From NCBI GenBank assembly GCA_039566865.1, contig CM076959.1, forward strand, positions 18,460,501 to 18,524,500: DNA of 64,000 nucleotides, read 5' to 3'. The translations under genes and the position numbers were made by a program. Numbering within the stretch: the first letter of the stretch is position 1; each line of letters begins with the position of its first letter. The notes under the pieces are model-generated. The model did not search any database. It saw only the letters and a list, made by a program, of their open reading frames with translations, and was not told where the DNA came from. This document shows, in pieces, positions 53,451 through 64,000 of this stretch. The stretch is from Aurelia coerulea (lineage: Eukaryota > Cnidaria > Scyphozoa > Semaeostomeae > Ulmaridae).

Positions 53451-54422
53451 AGCTAAGCAATGATCATGTGATCATCAATAGACGGATGTAGAAGTTAAAA
53501 GGTGCACCTTCTTAAATGTCATGCTTTCCTGGTTGTTACTTAACGAATTCCTCTACGGAATCATAGCAGTATTTTGTCAAGTTATGACATTTAATGGAAA
53601 ATCGAGAGGGGAAGGGTGTAATCTAGAAGCGGGAAATTGCTTGTCTCAAAGTCAGGTGAGATCCTTCCGATGTTTGGATTGCCCACGACGATGCAACGAT
53701 TTAGGATAAAAACAAGGATAAAAACAAATGACGACATCACAAATACGCTGAGATAAACAGTTGTTCTTCTTCAGCATTCAAGTTGAAATAATTGGATTTC
53801 AGTTTTTAATCTTTCCACACAAACAACATGATGCAGAATAAAGACAGATCTTGAAAAAATGCCTGCAATGTAAAAAGAGGTTTTTAGTTTTTTGATAAAC
53901 ACATTCTAAAATTGCGTTTAACCAAGCTCAGACAAACACCTCTCTTCTCTTCAAGAAACCTGTAATAGTCGCCAAACTAAGTGGGCATTTTTGTAACAAA
54001 GAAACTCGACCAAAAGCAACTAGTTCTTTCCTCGGTTCTTTCTACAATAGCCTGAATTCAAGGAATTCTGTCTGTCACAGCATTTGGGATAGTCTGGTAC
54101 CTTTTGCAACAATCTAGGTTTCTTTAACAAAAATATATATGACGACCTGCTTTAACTTAGGCCTTAAAATGGCGTACACAACGTAAACATATTGCTTTCG
54201 TGACAAAAGCATCAATGTATCTAATTGAGCTCATAAAATTGCTCATTAATCAAATGATTATCTGCTTAGCCCCCTCTAAAAGGATCAAATATATCTTATT
54301 TAAGGATTAGCTAGCTACCTAGGTATCAGCATTTTTAAACAATAATAACACTTCGAGATTAAGAAATATAAGAGTCAAACGTAAACAATAACAAAAATGT
54401 AAAGCTCTCTATAGCTGCACAC
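53451..54422. other. Upstream region of NDR kinase, no gene seen
   Basis: AT-rich sequence with GATCATGTGATC at about 53462. No exon or repeat family was recognised. Confidence 0.4.
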
Positions 54423-54795
54423 TTGAACGAAACAACCTCTCGCGTACTGAGGAATTCTAATATAAACCTTAGGACTCCAATGTTAAGAACATCAGCTGGT
54501 CAGAGATGTTTTTCATTCAGAGCGGCCAGTCTCTGGAATGGGTTGAATGATGAATTAAAAGGAGCACCTACTCTAAAGAAATTCCGGGAAGGGTTGATGA
54601 AATCCCACAAAGCATAAGTTGAGATGCTTTATGCAATGAACTCTTTCATTTTACTTTTATTGATATTATTTTAATCAGAAATTGTAATCTTAGTTTAGTT
54701 TTAGTATTTTTATTGCATGGCCACCTGTAAATCAGTTTTTCTCTAACTGAGGGGCTACCATGCCTAAAAAATTGAAAATGAAATGAAATGACACT
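54423..54795 (+). mobile_element. LINE 3' end with TGAAA tail
   Basis: Codons to 54617 read RTSAGQRCFSFRAASLWNGL then PTLKKFREGL and stop, the classic end of a non-LTR ORF2. The 3' UTR ends in ATGAAATGAAATGA. Family differs from the two other LINE tails. Confidence 0.8.
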
Positions 54796-56220
54796 TCGAA
54801 AACTTCAAAGCTTCAGTGAGAGCATACAAATATCCGAGAAACTCTGTCTCTTCTCTTGAAGTTGAAGACAATGTGAAAAAAGTCACAATAAAAGTTTACA
54901 AATAAACTTGGCTGGCTAAACTCTGTACCCTCCTGGGTACCCTCCATTCTATTTTGGAGAGTATGGTACCCAAGGGTATAAACTCCTGACGAAGTGAACA
55001 CACATTACCTTCTGCATGGAGTATTTATTGAAACGTTCTCACATCTCTTCCAAAACCAACAAGCTCAATTCTGGAATTCCTGGTTAGGTTTTCCTCGATG
55101 AGAAAATTTGCATATTGGAGTTAATGAGAACAATAAATAGCCATAAATGGCATGAAAATCGAAAGAAATAATCTCAGCAAAGTCGTTTATGGTTTGTCAA
55201 CAAAAACAGTTTGTGTTGTATATTGTATTCGTCGAATTCCAACCCACTCAAAATCTGGTTTCATATCGTTCGATTCAACACTTGAGTCTAACAGAGAAAT
55301 TAGGAATGAATGGACACATATACCCATAATCCCATAATGCATATATCTTCTGTTCCTGTTGCGTTTGATTGATAAGTTTAGTGTTTGTTACTGCCATGCA
55401 TAATTTTTTATATATTATTGCTTTTTGATGCTGAGTACGGGAACGGGTTCTTTTCTGCATTTCAATGTACAAAATTATGAAAACGTCCCTCAAAAGAATG
55501 CATGGTTAGTTAGGCCTAAAATTAGGCACGAGCTAGGCCCTTGGGTACTAGAGCCAACAAAAATAAAAAATAATAAAAAGAAACAAATAATTCTCGATCT
55601 TCCTTTCCTTAATTTTAAGGCTCTGGTACCCAGGGTAGGCATCCTTTAGGCAGCCCTACCTAACTAAGCAGTGCAGCGTTTGCAAGAAATTTGCAGGTTA
55701 ACAACTTTCTGGACTTCTTGCATTATATCAGGAAGAACTCGATGTTCTCATAAGAAGTAAATAACTTTCATTTGGGTTTGGAGATAATTTATGAAGTATG
55801 ATTGTCATGACAATAAATTCGTTTTCATTATCCTTCATTTTTGGTCACAGGTTCTATTTGTTGATTCGTTTGAAAAGATATCATATTTTGGTTTTTAATT
55901 ATGGATTAAATTAACCAAATAAACATGTATATTTAATTGATAGTGTGAGAAACCAAACTCACTATTTTCAATTTACTAATTCAAGGCAATGATATCTGCA
56001 AGATTGGACTGGGAGTATTTTAATGCTACCATTGCTACCGCAATTGACTTTCAATGTATTCGTAATGGTGATAGTGAATATCGAATATCATAACTCGTGA
56101 TATCGAACGATGATTTGCCTAAAATTCCTATCATTTCTTTGCAGATTGTAAATCCTAAATTGTCACTTCAGTTTTGGTTTCGAGCTTAGACCATATTCGG
56201 AATTGAGCTTTGAGCAGATA
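54796..56220. other. Intergenic, no gene recognised
   Basis: Contains scattered short frames without family resemblance, and GGTACC-rich TGGGTACC motifs at 54935-54970 and 55540-55640. It may hold further exons of the unknown gene at 59.0-59.3 kb. Confidence 0.3.
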
Positions 56221-56636
56221 CACTTTTTTTTATAAGAAACTGGTTTATAAGAAACTAGTACTACGATGACCAAAAATTTAAGAAACTCTAGTACTACGCT
56301 CAAGAACAGTTAAGGAAGTCTAAAACTTTATTTCTGTATGTCTCTCTTATCCTATGTCTCTCTAACAAAGGTACATTCGTCTTTTCTTGACTTTTAACTG
56401 TAAAATTGGTAAATTTTTGCCTTAATGTGCTGGCTTCTTCTTGATGACAATGTCAATGCAAAATGGAAGCCCTTTGTCGAGAAGAAGGCTCAACTTCGAA
56501 CAATACCGCAATTTAGGCCCACAAAAAATAAGAAACTAATTAAGAAACTTTTACTACTAAAACACCGAAATTTTCATGCGAAATTAAGAAATATTTAGTA
56601 CTAAGTGCTGATCCAAGTTTCTTATAAAAAGACGTG
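56221..56636 (+). mobile_element. MITE family F, copy 1
   Basis: CACTTTTTTTTATAAGAAAC at the left, TTTCTTATAAAAAGACGTG at the right, TA on both sides. TTAAGAAACT and AGTACTA motifs repeat inside. The interior matches 59804-60223 in the opposite direction throughout. Confidence 0.88.
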
Positions 56637-56955
56637 TAGTATTTCAAGAGAGTCGTCAGTTGTGTGCCTTTCTGTCATGCCTTTTGTCCTCTTTTGTCAT
56701 TCCATTGAGTATATTTTGAATCCTACATAGAATTCAGTTCTGGTTTCGACCTCGATAACCGTCGATAATTTTGGAGGTTTTGGAAGCGGTTTCAATAAGC
56801 GTACAAGGAACACTGATCTAGGACAAGGAAGTGCAGACAATGTAGGCCATGTGCTTTAACGATGTTTCTGAAAAGAACATCAATCTTTCCCATTCGGAAA
56901 GGACCTTTTCTGCGCATACGAATCAAACGTTTTATAGCTGATTTCTCCTGGTGGC

Positions 56956-58083
56956 CCGGGGGGGTACTTGATTTACGAAAATACGGGGACGTGCCGCTGG
57001 AAAATCTGAAAAGGCACCCTGTCCCGGAGTAAATTTCCCGAAAATGATACCCTGTCCCGGAGTAAAACTTTAAAAACAATACCCTATTCTTGGGTTTCTT
57101 CATACAAAATCGTAGCCTTCCCTGGGAATTTGATAAAAATTTGATCGAAATCTATCAGAAAATGCGGAAATGTTGCCATCCAAACGATTTAAATCATATT
57201 CGCGGAGTGCAAATGGCTTACAACGACGATACGTAGTCAATTATACAAAATATGGACCCTGTCATGGAGCCGGCCATACCAAGGGCGGGCATGTCACACT
57301 GGGAACGATGGTCCTACCTTTGTCCGAAAACCGGTAGTTAACGAAAAAATTTTGCACCACCTTTGTCCCAAAAACTGGTAGTTTTTGATGGCAAATTTAG
57401 GCAGTTATTTTTTTCAATTTGACGGACAATTTCAACATGATTTATCATTGACGATGTTTGTCCCAAAAAATGGTAGTTTCGACCAAATACTGTTTTTCGA
57501 AAGCAAGTGGTAATCATAGATATGAAAGTACAAGTGTCCCAAAACCGGTTGCCGGACAATGGTAGAGCCGCTTTGGTGAACATTTTGAAATTCTGGCCTT
57601 TTTTTCGGAAATTTGCCGGAAAAATTGGTGAAAAATTGGAATTTCTGGTCTTCTTTCCGTAAATTTGGTGGACAAAGGTAGAACCGCTCACGTGAAAATT
57701 CGAAATACTGGTTTTTTCTGCTTAAATTTGGCGGACAAAGGGAGAACCAGCTTACAGGTAAACTTCAGGATTTTGATCAGATAGGAGGTTAGAAAACTTG
57801 ATATTTGTGACAAACTGATGGAATAGGAAGATTGATATTCAAATTTCACCTTTGTCCCAAAACTGGTTGTTTTGGGCAGGAAAGTCGTACTATGTGACAA
57901 AAGAACCGGTTATTTTTTCCAATTCCTCTGGACAAACATGGGGTCAAATATTTTACAGTACTTGCCCGCCCCTGCCATACAAAAGTGATACCCTGTCCCG
58001 GAGTAGGAATCCTGAAAATGATACCCTGTTCGGCGGCACGTCCCCGTACTGAAAAATATATGAGTACCCCCCCCCCCCCCGGG
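56956..58083. mobile_element. GC-ended element (CCCGGGGGGGTACT) with internal repeats
   Basis: GGCCCGGGGGGGTACTTGAT..ACGGGGACGTGCCGC at the left mirrors GGCGGCACGTCCCCGTACTG..GAGTACCCCC at the right. ATACCCTGTCCCGGAGTA recurs in both arms. The centre, 57310-57860, holds several imperfect CTTTGTCCCAAAAACTGGTA units and is probably a second, nested element. Confidence 0.75.
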
Positions 58084-58270
58084 CTGGTGGCCCAAGGCCG
58101 AAAACCTTCGAAGCCTCACTTTCACAGACCAACCAATCTCAAACGGTGAAAGAGCGAAGAAGACAAACGAAACCATTGAAGATTTTTCTAAATTTAACTG
58201 CCGCCATCATAGTATGCTGCCATCTACTCTACCTTCATAAAACGCAACCAGGAGCAGGACAAAAACTGCT
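58084..58270 (-). repeat. One-arm relative of the 28157-29132 foldback
   Basis: GAAGATTTTTCTAAATTTAA and CTTCATAAAACGCAACCAGG match the foldback arm at moderate identity. Confidence 0.6.
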
Positions 58271-59030
58271 CAAAACTTTGAGTACTGGGTTCTTCCTTTT
58301 TCACACTTTTGAAGAAAGGAATACATTAGCCTCGTATTCTCAGAAAAATAGAAGAAAAGTCACCAAAAATGCTTTTGCTGTTCGCTGGTCGATATCAACA
58401 ATATTTTGATTCCTTTTAACCCTTTGAGGATAAGAAGTATTCTCATGGGTTTATTGTGTAAAAACAAAAGACACAGGTCTGATTAAGACAAAGCAATTTG
58501 GCAGCCTCAAGAATAGATTTCACACCTTCGACAAAGCCGATAAGAATGCTTTGTTTTCTCTGTTTATTTGCATTCGATTGAGTGTACTCAGAGGTGTGAA
58601 ATTTAATCTTCTGAAAGGCAAATCGCTTTGTCTTCTCGGAAAACTAAACGCTTTGTTGTACAAAATTTGACCTTGTTTTGACTTCTGAGTGAAAATATGA
58701 TGCAGGGAACAAATGAAAATGAAGTAAAAAATATGCCGAGGATTTCCTCCAATAAATTTGATAATTCTTACGTTATATTTTCCCAGTATTGGAGTTCCTT
58801 GATCTTTGGCAATCTGATAGCTTTATTTGTCTTATAAATAAGCGGATTCTTATTTAAAAAACACAATTACGTATTTCATGCCCTTTAGCAATGCAATTAA
58901 AAATATTTATGACCTGACCTAGTAAAAGGCATCGAGTCAACATCGACTCCAAAGATTCCAAACCAGTGCAGAAACGCAACATAAAATGGAAGACAGCATC
59001 TAAATTAAAGAATGTGAAAACAAAGCTTAC
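58271..59030. other. Intron or intergenic, no feature recognised
   Basis: AT-rich. GAAAGGCAAATCGCTTTGTC near 58614 also occurs inverted near 24980, suggesting a dispersed repeat. No exon seen. Confidence 0.35.
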
Positions 59031-59350
59031 CTTTAAAAGATGCATTGAATCTCCTGTAAAACTATGAAATAGTGGGCCTTCTTCTATCTTCAACAACGGG
59101 CCCTACCAAAAGATCACATTAATAAAAATACTCTCAGGCTTGACTCTAGTAACTTTCTTCCATTATTTTCAAGGCATTGCCTGACCTCTACAGCCAAAGG
59201 TTTGCGCAGCTTGCTTTTGTTCAGAAACCACAAAATCGAATGATCCGCGGAATGATCTTCAGACACCCACGAAACACTTGTCTGCAGGCCTGTTAGGGAA
59301 GTCGTGTGATCTTCCAACTCCAAAACAAATTGTTTCCCTCTACCATGTGA
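59031..59350 (-). CDS. Two coding exons of an unrecognised gene
   Basis: On the minus strand an open frame runs from about 59350 to a GTCAGG donor at 59185, in phase 0, then resumes at 59102 after TTTTGGTAG and ends at a GTAAGC donor at 59030 in phase 0. The joined peptide reads GKQFVLELEDHTTSLTGLQ..ILWFLNKSKLRKPLAVE/GPLLKIEEGPLFHSFTGDSM.. It looks like real protein, with no repeats and balanced composition, but I recognise no family. There is no in-frame ATG, so an upstream exon is needed. Later exons should lie below 59.0 kb. The 83-nt intron is short but feasible. Confidence 0.45.
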
Positions 59351-59360
59351 TCAACATTTA

Positions 59361-59368
59361 TGACGTCA
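59361..59368. promoter_or_regulatory. Palindromic CRE (TGACGTCA)
   Basis: A perfect TGACGTCA stands just upstream of the minus-strand coding exon. It is the consensus CREB/ATF site, but an 8-mer can occur by chance, and TGACGTCA also appears inside repeats elsewhere. Confidence 0.25.
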
Positions 59369-59803
59369 CGCAGTTCAAAGAAAACAATCGTATAATCACC
59401 AGGCCTTTGTTATGGGGTTTCATTGACCTTTGTTATAATTCGAAGTAACCTTTGGCCGGAATAGGCGGTCAGTGGTTGGGTTACATTGTCTGCTGCTGAT
59501 ACCATATGCTGATACTGAACATTTGTTTTGATCGAAAACGATAATTTCTGATTTCATCAAAAACATGTTTTTGTATCTAGATTCTTCATGAGAGGCTCTC
59601 AGACCCCTCCCAGATAGCTAAAAAATTGATAAACCCCAGCAATGGGAAAATTATCTAAGCAATTTTTAGAGTTTATTTCTATTTTCAAAGTCAGATCAGA
59701 CCATAGAACTAAGAGTTTCCTGATTCAACGCGAATATTTTTGCATTTTAGAACAAAAAGTTCCTTAATTTGTTTCTTATCAAGAATAAGGTTTCAACAAT
59801 ATA

Positions 59804-60223
59804 CACGTTTTTTTTATAAGAAACTTGGATCAGCACTTAGTACTAAAAGTTTCTTAATTTCGCATGAAAATTTCGGCGTTTTAGTAGTAAAAGTTTCTTA
59901 ATTAGTTTCTTATTCTTTTGGGCCTAAAATTGCGGTATTGTTTAAAGGTGAGCCTTCTTCTCGACAAAGGGCTTCCATTTTGCATTGACATTGTCATCAA
60001 GAAGAAGCCATGCAGAGCAAGGCAAAAATTTGCCAATTTTGCAGTTAAAATTCAAGAAAAGACGAAGGTACCTTTGTTAGAGAGACATAGAATAAGAGAG
60101 ACATACAGAAATAAAGTTTTAGAGTTTCTTAACTGTTCTTGAGCGTAGTACTAGAGTTTCTTAAATTTTTGGTCATCGTAGTACTAGTTTCTTATAAACC
60201 AGTTTCTTATAAAAAAAAACGTG
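59804..60223 (-). mobile_element. MITE family F, copy 2 (inverted)
   Basis: CACGTTTTTTTTATAAGAAA at the left, TTATAAAAAAAAACGTG at the right, TA on both sides. It is the reverse complement of 56221-56636 at high identity, 3.2 kb away. Confidence 0.9.
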
Positions 60224-60872
60224 TATTTGCCGTAAACATTTTGATTTTGGCCAACTCAGTGCTTATAGTTTCTAACAAAAAAATCAAAAAAACTTGAACA
60301 GATACTGGTAAGAAACTCTGCGTTCTCAAAATCTGGCAATTTTAAGGAACTTTCAATACAGTCTAAACGTCTAAACCCTGTCTAAAATTCTCGCTTATTA
60401 TAAAAGAAATACGTATATTGTCTAACTTCAGACCACACTCATCTACACTCTACACCTGCTATTATCTTTGTCAAAACGAAGCAGAGGCAGCTTCGTCTGC
60501 ATGAGATTCTACTCTTATCAGATTTTACAACTCTTTGGACTTGGACATCTGAGATCATAGAGTAAGAGTAGAGACAATTTTTCAGCCTCCCTCCTTTGTT
60601 TCAGAATCCATGAGGTTTACTGGTCCTTGATCCCTTTGCAATCTCAGCCAGGTGATACTTTGCTTACTTACGAGTGTTGTTTTGTTTACAAATGCGTGAA
60701 CCTGTTTACTAACAATTATGCTTGTCCGGTATGGTATACACGGTTGACAGGTGTCAAAATGCAGGAAGGGTCTTTATCTTCAATTCAGTAGGGCGACTAC
60801 CCACATTTTTCGTTAACTACATATAAGAAACTCTTGAAGCTCCTTCCGGAAAGCTAAGAAAGTCTACTTTAA
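60224..60872. other. Intergenic, no feature recognised
   Basis: No gene-like frame or repeat family seen. Confidence 0.4.
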
Positions 60873-61427
60873 CCCTATCTGACCTGGGGGGGCGGTGGAT
60901 TCCGCCCCCCCTAGTACATTTTTGTTTACACCGTTTTCCACACATGCAGCAGGCCTCTGATACTTCGTAAGTTTAACTTTGTATCATAGAGCAATAAAAT
61001 TGCAACAATTTGGACATTCTATTTTTAGCCTTGTTTCCATGGTTACCAATTTTTCATACTGCACTCTATGAAAAACAAACTTTGTATCTCTTTTAATCAT
61101 GTTTAATTGGTCCAATTAAGTCTAAATTAAGAATTTATATATATTTTGATCTATATCTTTCATTTCTTTATGAAAAATAAACTTTCATGACCTTTTAGCA
61201 ACCTTTCATTTTTATGACGTCATATGACATCATAATGATCATCACGCTCTAGCAACAACAACAACATCGCTAATTGGATTATGATTTCAAATTTTCATTG
61301 TTTACATAATGAACTACCTTTGTGCCAAGTTTGGCTGCCATATCTCTTATGACAACAGAGATAAACAGGGGGGGCGGAATCCGCCCCCCAGGCATTGAGT
61401 GTTTCAAATCACCCAGGTCAGATAGGG
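60873..61427. mobile_element. Non-autonomous TTAA element (piggyBac-like MITE)
   Basis: TTAA flanks at 60869-60872 and 61428-61431. Inverted ends are CCCTATCTGACCTGGG and its reverse complement (16 bp). Beside each end is a GC hairpin: GGGGGGCGG..CCGCCCCCC at 60886-60909 and GGGGGGCGGAATCCGCCCCC at 61370-61389. No transposase is encoded. The leading CCCT and the TTAA fit the piggyBac superfamily. Confidence 0.85.
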
Positions 61428-61789
61428 TTAAGGACCTTGAAGCGGTCAATTGAGGTTAAGAAACGTTTTCAGCGTTTAGTTATGAGTAGCTATGGGAAAA
61501 ATGAACGAAAGTTATGGGTTTCCGTGAAAATCAAGCGATTTCAATTTCATGAGAATAGATTTCACATTAGTGCACTCGATCAAATACAAATAACAGAGAA
61601 AGCAAAAAATTATGGCTAGCTGCGCTGGAGGTGTGAAATCTATTGAAAAAGTACTCTACAGACTAAATATGATTTGTTTCTTTCTTGTGATTCTCTTGGG
61701 GACAAAAAGTTATATCTGATGGCTCTCAAATATTTTTGTCAGTATTTCTAATTCTCTATAACGTTCTCTATTGCAATCTGTGGGATTAA

Positions 61790-62480
61790 AGCTAAATATC
61801 TCTGCAACTACAATAGTTACAGCAATCTAAGTCATTTTTTTGAACTCAGCGTTCAATTCTGCATCGAAACATTGCTATTAGAAATCAATTAATTCAATAT
61901 AAGAATAATCTTTCAGAAATGGGACAATGTCTATCTAGACTAGACGATGCATTCGCTGGGATCTATCGACAAGTTGAATATCTCTGCTCTTAAAATACTT
62001 ACAGAGTTCGGAATGACTTTTTTGAAATCAGCATCCAATTCTGCATCGAAACATTGCTCGAAGAAATCAATTAATTCAATATGAGAAAAATCTTTCAGAA
62101 ATGGGACGATGTCTATCTAGACGATACATTCGCTGGGATCTATCGAAAAGTTGAATATCTCTGCTCCTAAAATACTTACAGAGTTCGGAATGACTTTTTT
62201 GAACTCAGCATCTAATTCTGCATCGAAACATTGCTATAAAAATCAATTGGTGATTCTCTGTAAATTTCTCAGCCTTAATGGAATAGATGTTTTTCAGTAG
62301 TAGTGATTCTCTACCAAATTCTCACATCTATTGCAATCTGTGGGATTAAAGCTGAATATCTCTGCAACTACAAAAGTTACAGCAGTCTGAGTCACGTTTT
62401 TGAACTCAGCGTTCAATTCTGCATCGAAACATTGCGATAACAAATCAATTAGTGATTCTCTATGAATTTCTCAGCCTTAA
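61790..62480 (+). repeat. Short satellite, about 180-bp unit, four copies
   Basis: TTCTGCATCGAAACATTGC recurs with GCATCGAAAC at 61861, 62043, 62220 and 62421 (spacings 182, 177, 201). The units share GAACTCAGC.T..AATTCTGC and TTGAATATCTCTGC. The middle two are most alike, including GTCTATCTAGAC and CATTCGCTGGGATCTATCGA. Confidence 0.88.
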
Positions 62481-63180
62481 AGAAAGTAATCAACAACTAT
62501 TGATACTCCATCGCAAGAACCCGTAAATGGACCGGTGAGTGATACGTCAATTTAACATAACTTTGTCCCTAAAAGAGTCTGGAACCGAAAGATCGTCCCC
62601 CCTCCCCCGCAGTTGTGCCCCTGTGTTCCTTTGTTTTCCAATTAGCTACCAATTGTACTTCATTGCAGCAAACATAGTCAGGCTTTTGCCTTACACTTTG
62701 GCATGTGTCTCCGTGATTGTATAGTGCCATTAGTAAAAATTTGATTTAAATCTTTAGATTAGTGGAGCGAATAATGAAAACCAAGGATCTATTTTTGAAT
62801 GAGCTTTCTCCAAAATTAATAACAATTAATAATTAATAACTGAAAACAAACAGAAGGACTTCTGAGAACAGGCTTTCCGTGCTCATTAGAGTGGAAATCA
62901 GAGTAACGGTAAGTATAAACTCATTCTTAGAGTTTCTAGTCTCGCTCCCCAAATGGATTTGTCGCTCTCTGCAACATTGAAGCGACAACTATGACTGAAG
63001 CGATAACAACAGCAACAACGAGTGAAGCTAGAGGAACGTATGCAAAGAGTGTATATTATTATATTCAAGGCTATATGTTACATTTATAATCAACACTATG
63101 TGTACAATATGCAAAAGTGTTCTACCTTTAATGTGCAGCTACTGATCAGACGTAAAGATGAATACAATCTGACGTAACAA
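62481..63180 (+). other. Upstream region of the TSSK-like kinase
   Basis: Should hold the promoter and 5' UTR. A TGACGTAA site lies at 63170-63177, just before the ATG, and an in-frame TAA immediately precedes it. No TATA box was certain. Confidence 0.35.
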
Positions 63181-63895
63181 ATGTATCTTCTGTATATCTC
63201 GAAAGCGCTTCAATCTTTGCATCAGTCTATGATGGGAATGGCTGCAAGCAAACGTGGGAGGACTGACAAAAACGAAAGAAGAGGTAGCGACATGAGCGAA
63301 GATAAACCAACTGGACGGTTCGGCTTACGGAACAACAAAGTTCGGCATTACGATGATAAGGCGATAATGCGACATTTTGGTTACGAACTACATGAAACGA
63401 TAGGGCGTGGTGCATACGCCAAAGTAAAGCGAGGGCACGCAAACAGAACAAACATGCCTGTAGCGATAAAAGTCGTGGACCGCGAGAAAACACCATCAGA
63501 AGTGAGACGAAAGTTTTTGCCGCGCGAAGTGAAAATCGCAATTGGCTTGAAGCACGATAATATAGTGCGATGTTATGAAGCTTTGAAAGCAAGGAATAAG
63601 ATTTATATGGTGCTGGAACTTGTCGATAATGGAGATCTGTTAAAGTATGTTATGAAGGAAAATTTCATCGTTGAAGAGAAAGCAAAAGGTTTAATGAAGG
63701 CAATATTATCAGCAGTCAAGTATCTTCATGATATGAAAATTGTACATCGTGATTTGAAATTAGAAAATATCTTATTGGACCAAAATCTCAACCCGAAGCT
63801 TTCAGATTTTGGATTTGCAAGACGTGTAGACACTGAGAAATTAAGCTCGACATTCTGTGGAAGTGCTGCTTATGCCCCCCTGGAAATACTGTCAG
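63181..63895 (+). CDS. Testis-specific Ser/Thr kinase (TSSK)-like protein, 5' part
   Basis: First exon of a CAMK-group kinase, cut off by the window edge. An in-frame TAA stands two codons before the ATG at 63181; other Mets at residues 17, 18 and 20 could also start. A basic 65-residue N-terminus precedes the domain (GYELHETIGRGAYAKVKRG, loop 75-82). The ATP lysine is K97 (AIKVVD), the catalytic loop HRDLKLEN 189-196 and DFG 209-211. TFCGSAAY at 224-231 is typical of TSSKs. The exon ends at TCAG/GTAAGG (63895) in phase 1. Where TSSKs have AAPE, this reads APLE. Vertebrate TSSKs act in spermatid differentiation; that role here is inference. Alternative: another CAMK-like kinase. Confidence 0.88.
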
Positions 63896-64000
63896 GTAAG
63901 GTCAACTACTGTGCTTTGAGGGGGTTCCCTCTCCTATATTTTGTCGAAACTGTTATTTTGCAGCCTTTTGAAATATAATATCACACAGACTTTTCATCTT

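Noticed and set aside
59114..59185. 29-nt intron between the two unknown-gene exons (donor GTATTT at 59130)
   Set aside because: Too short for an animal intron; the upstream GTCAGG donor gives an 83-nt intron in the same phase.
61790..62480. CRISPR-like spaced repeats
   Set aside because: Unit is about 180 bp, degenerate throughout, and in an animal genome; this is a satellite.

Overview
This is AT-rich, intron-rich animal nuclear DNA. Every recognisable gene is a metazoan eukaryotic type with GT..AG introns whose phases I could follow exon by exon. The ground between exons is crowded with miniature inverted-repeat transposons (MITEs), foldback elements, tRNA-like SINEs and 5'-truncated LINE tails. 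Conserved cilium and kinase genes plus this MITE style suggest a non-bilaterian or other marine invertebrate, most likely a cnidarian. The species assignment is inference only.

Layout. (1) 3.2-11.0 kb, minus strand: a complete six-exon CFAP20DC (C3orf67) gene, 781 codons. (2) 16.3-21.4 kb, plus strand: an ITPK1-like inositol phosphate kinase whose catalytic domain sits in one exon. It is preceded by a phase-matched 83-nt exon and a possible signal-peptide exon. A 2.4-kb piggyBac transposon with target-site TTAA on both sides lies between these leader exons; its transposase has one frameshift in an A run. (3) 25.7-31.6 kb, minus strand: GATD1 (PDDC1), 224 codons in eight exons, with a possible alternative last exon. 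(4) 36.1-53.2 kb, minus strand: a complete NDR kinase (STK38/tricornered) of 455 codons in 13 exons, with an optional 50-nt exon in its MOB-binding region. (5) 59.0-59.3 kb, minus strand: two coding exons of a gene I do not recognise. (6) 63.2 kb to the edge, plus strand: the 5' half of a TSSK-like protein kinase with an altered APE motif.

The genes do not form a pathway. CFAP20DC (ciliary) and the TSSK-like kinase (spermiogenesis family) could both serve flagella, but neighbourhood is not evidence in an animal genome. Repeats fill most introns. Several families recur within the window: a foldback with AAGGACAGAT ends (3 copies), a CAGTAAATCCCC MITE (3), a GACCTTTTAGCTATTCT MITE (5), elements sharing only GGGTGTCCCAAAA-type ends (5), a CCTTGT-rich element (2), a 420-bp MITE present as an inverted pair, and non-autonomous TTAA and hAT elements with clear target duplications.

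No rRNA gene, true tRNA gene, CRISPR array or viral gene was seen. Functional names rest on protein similarity recalled from family knowledge; no search was run.
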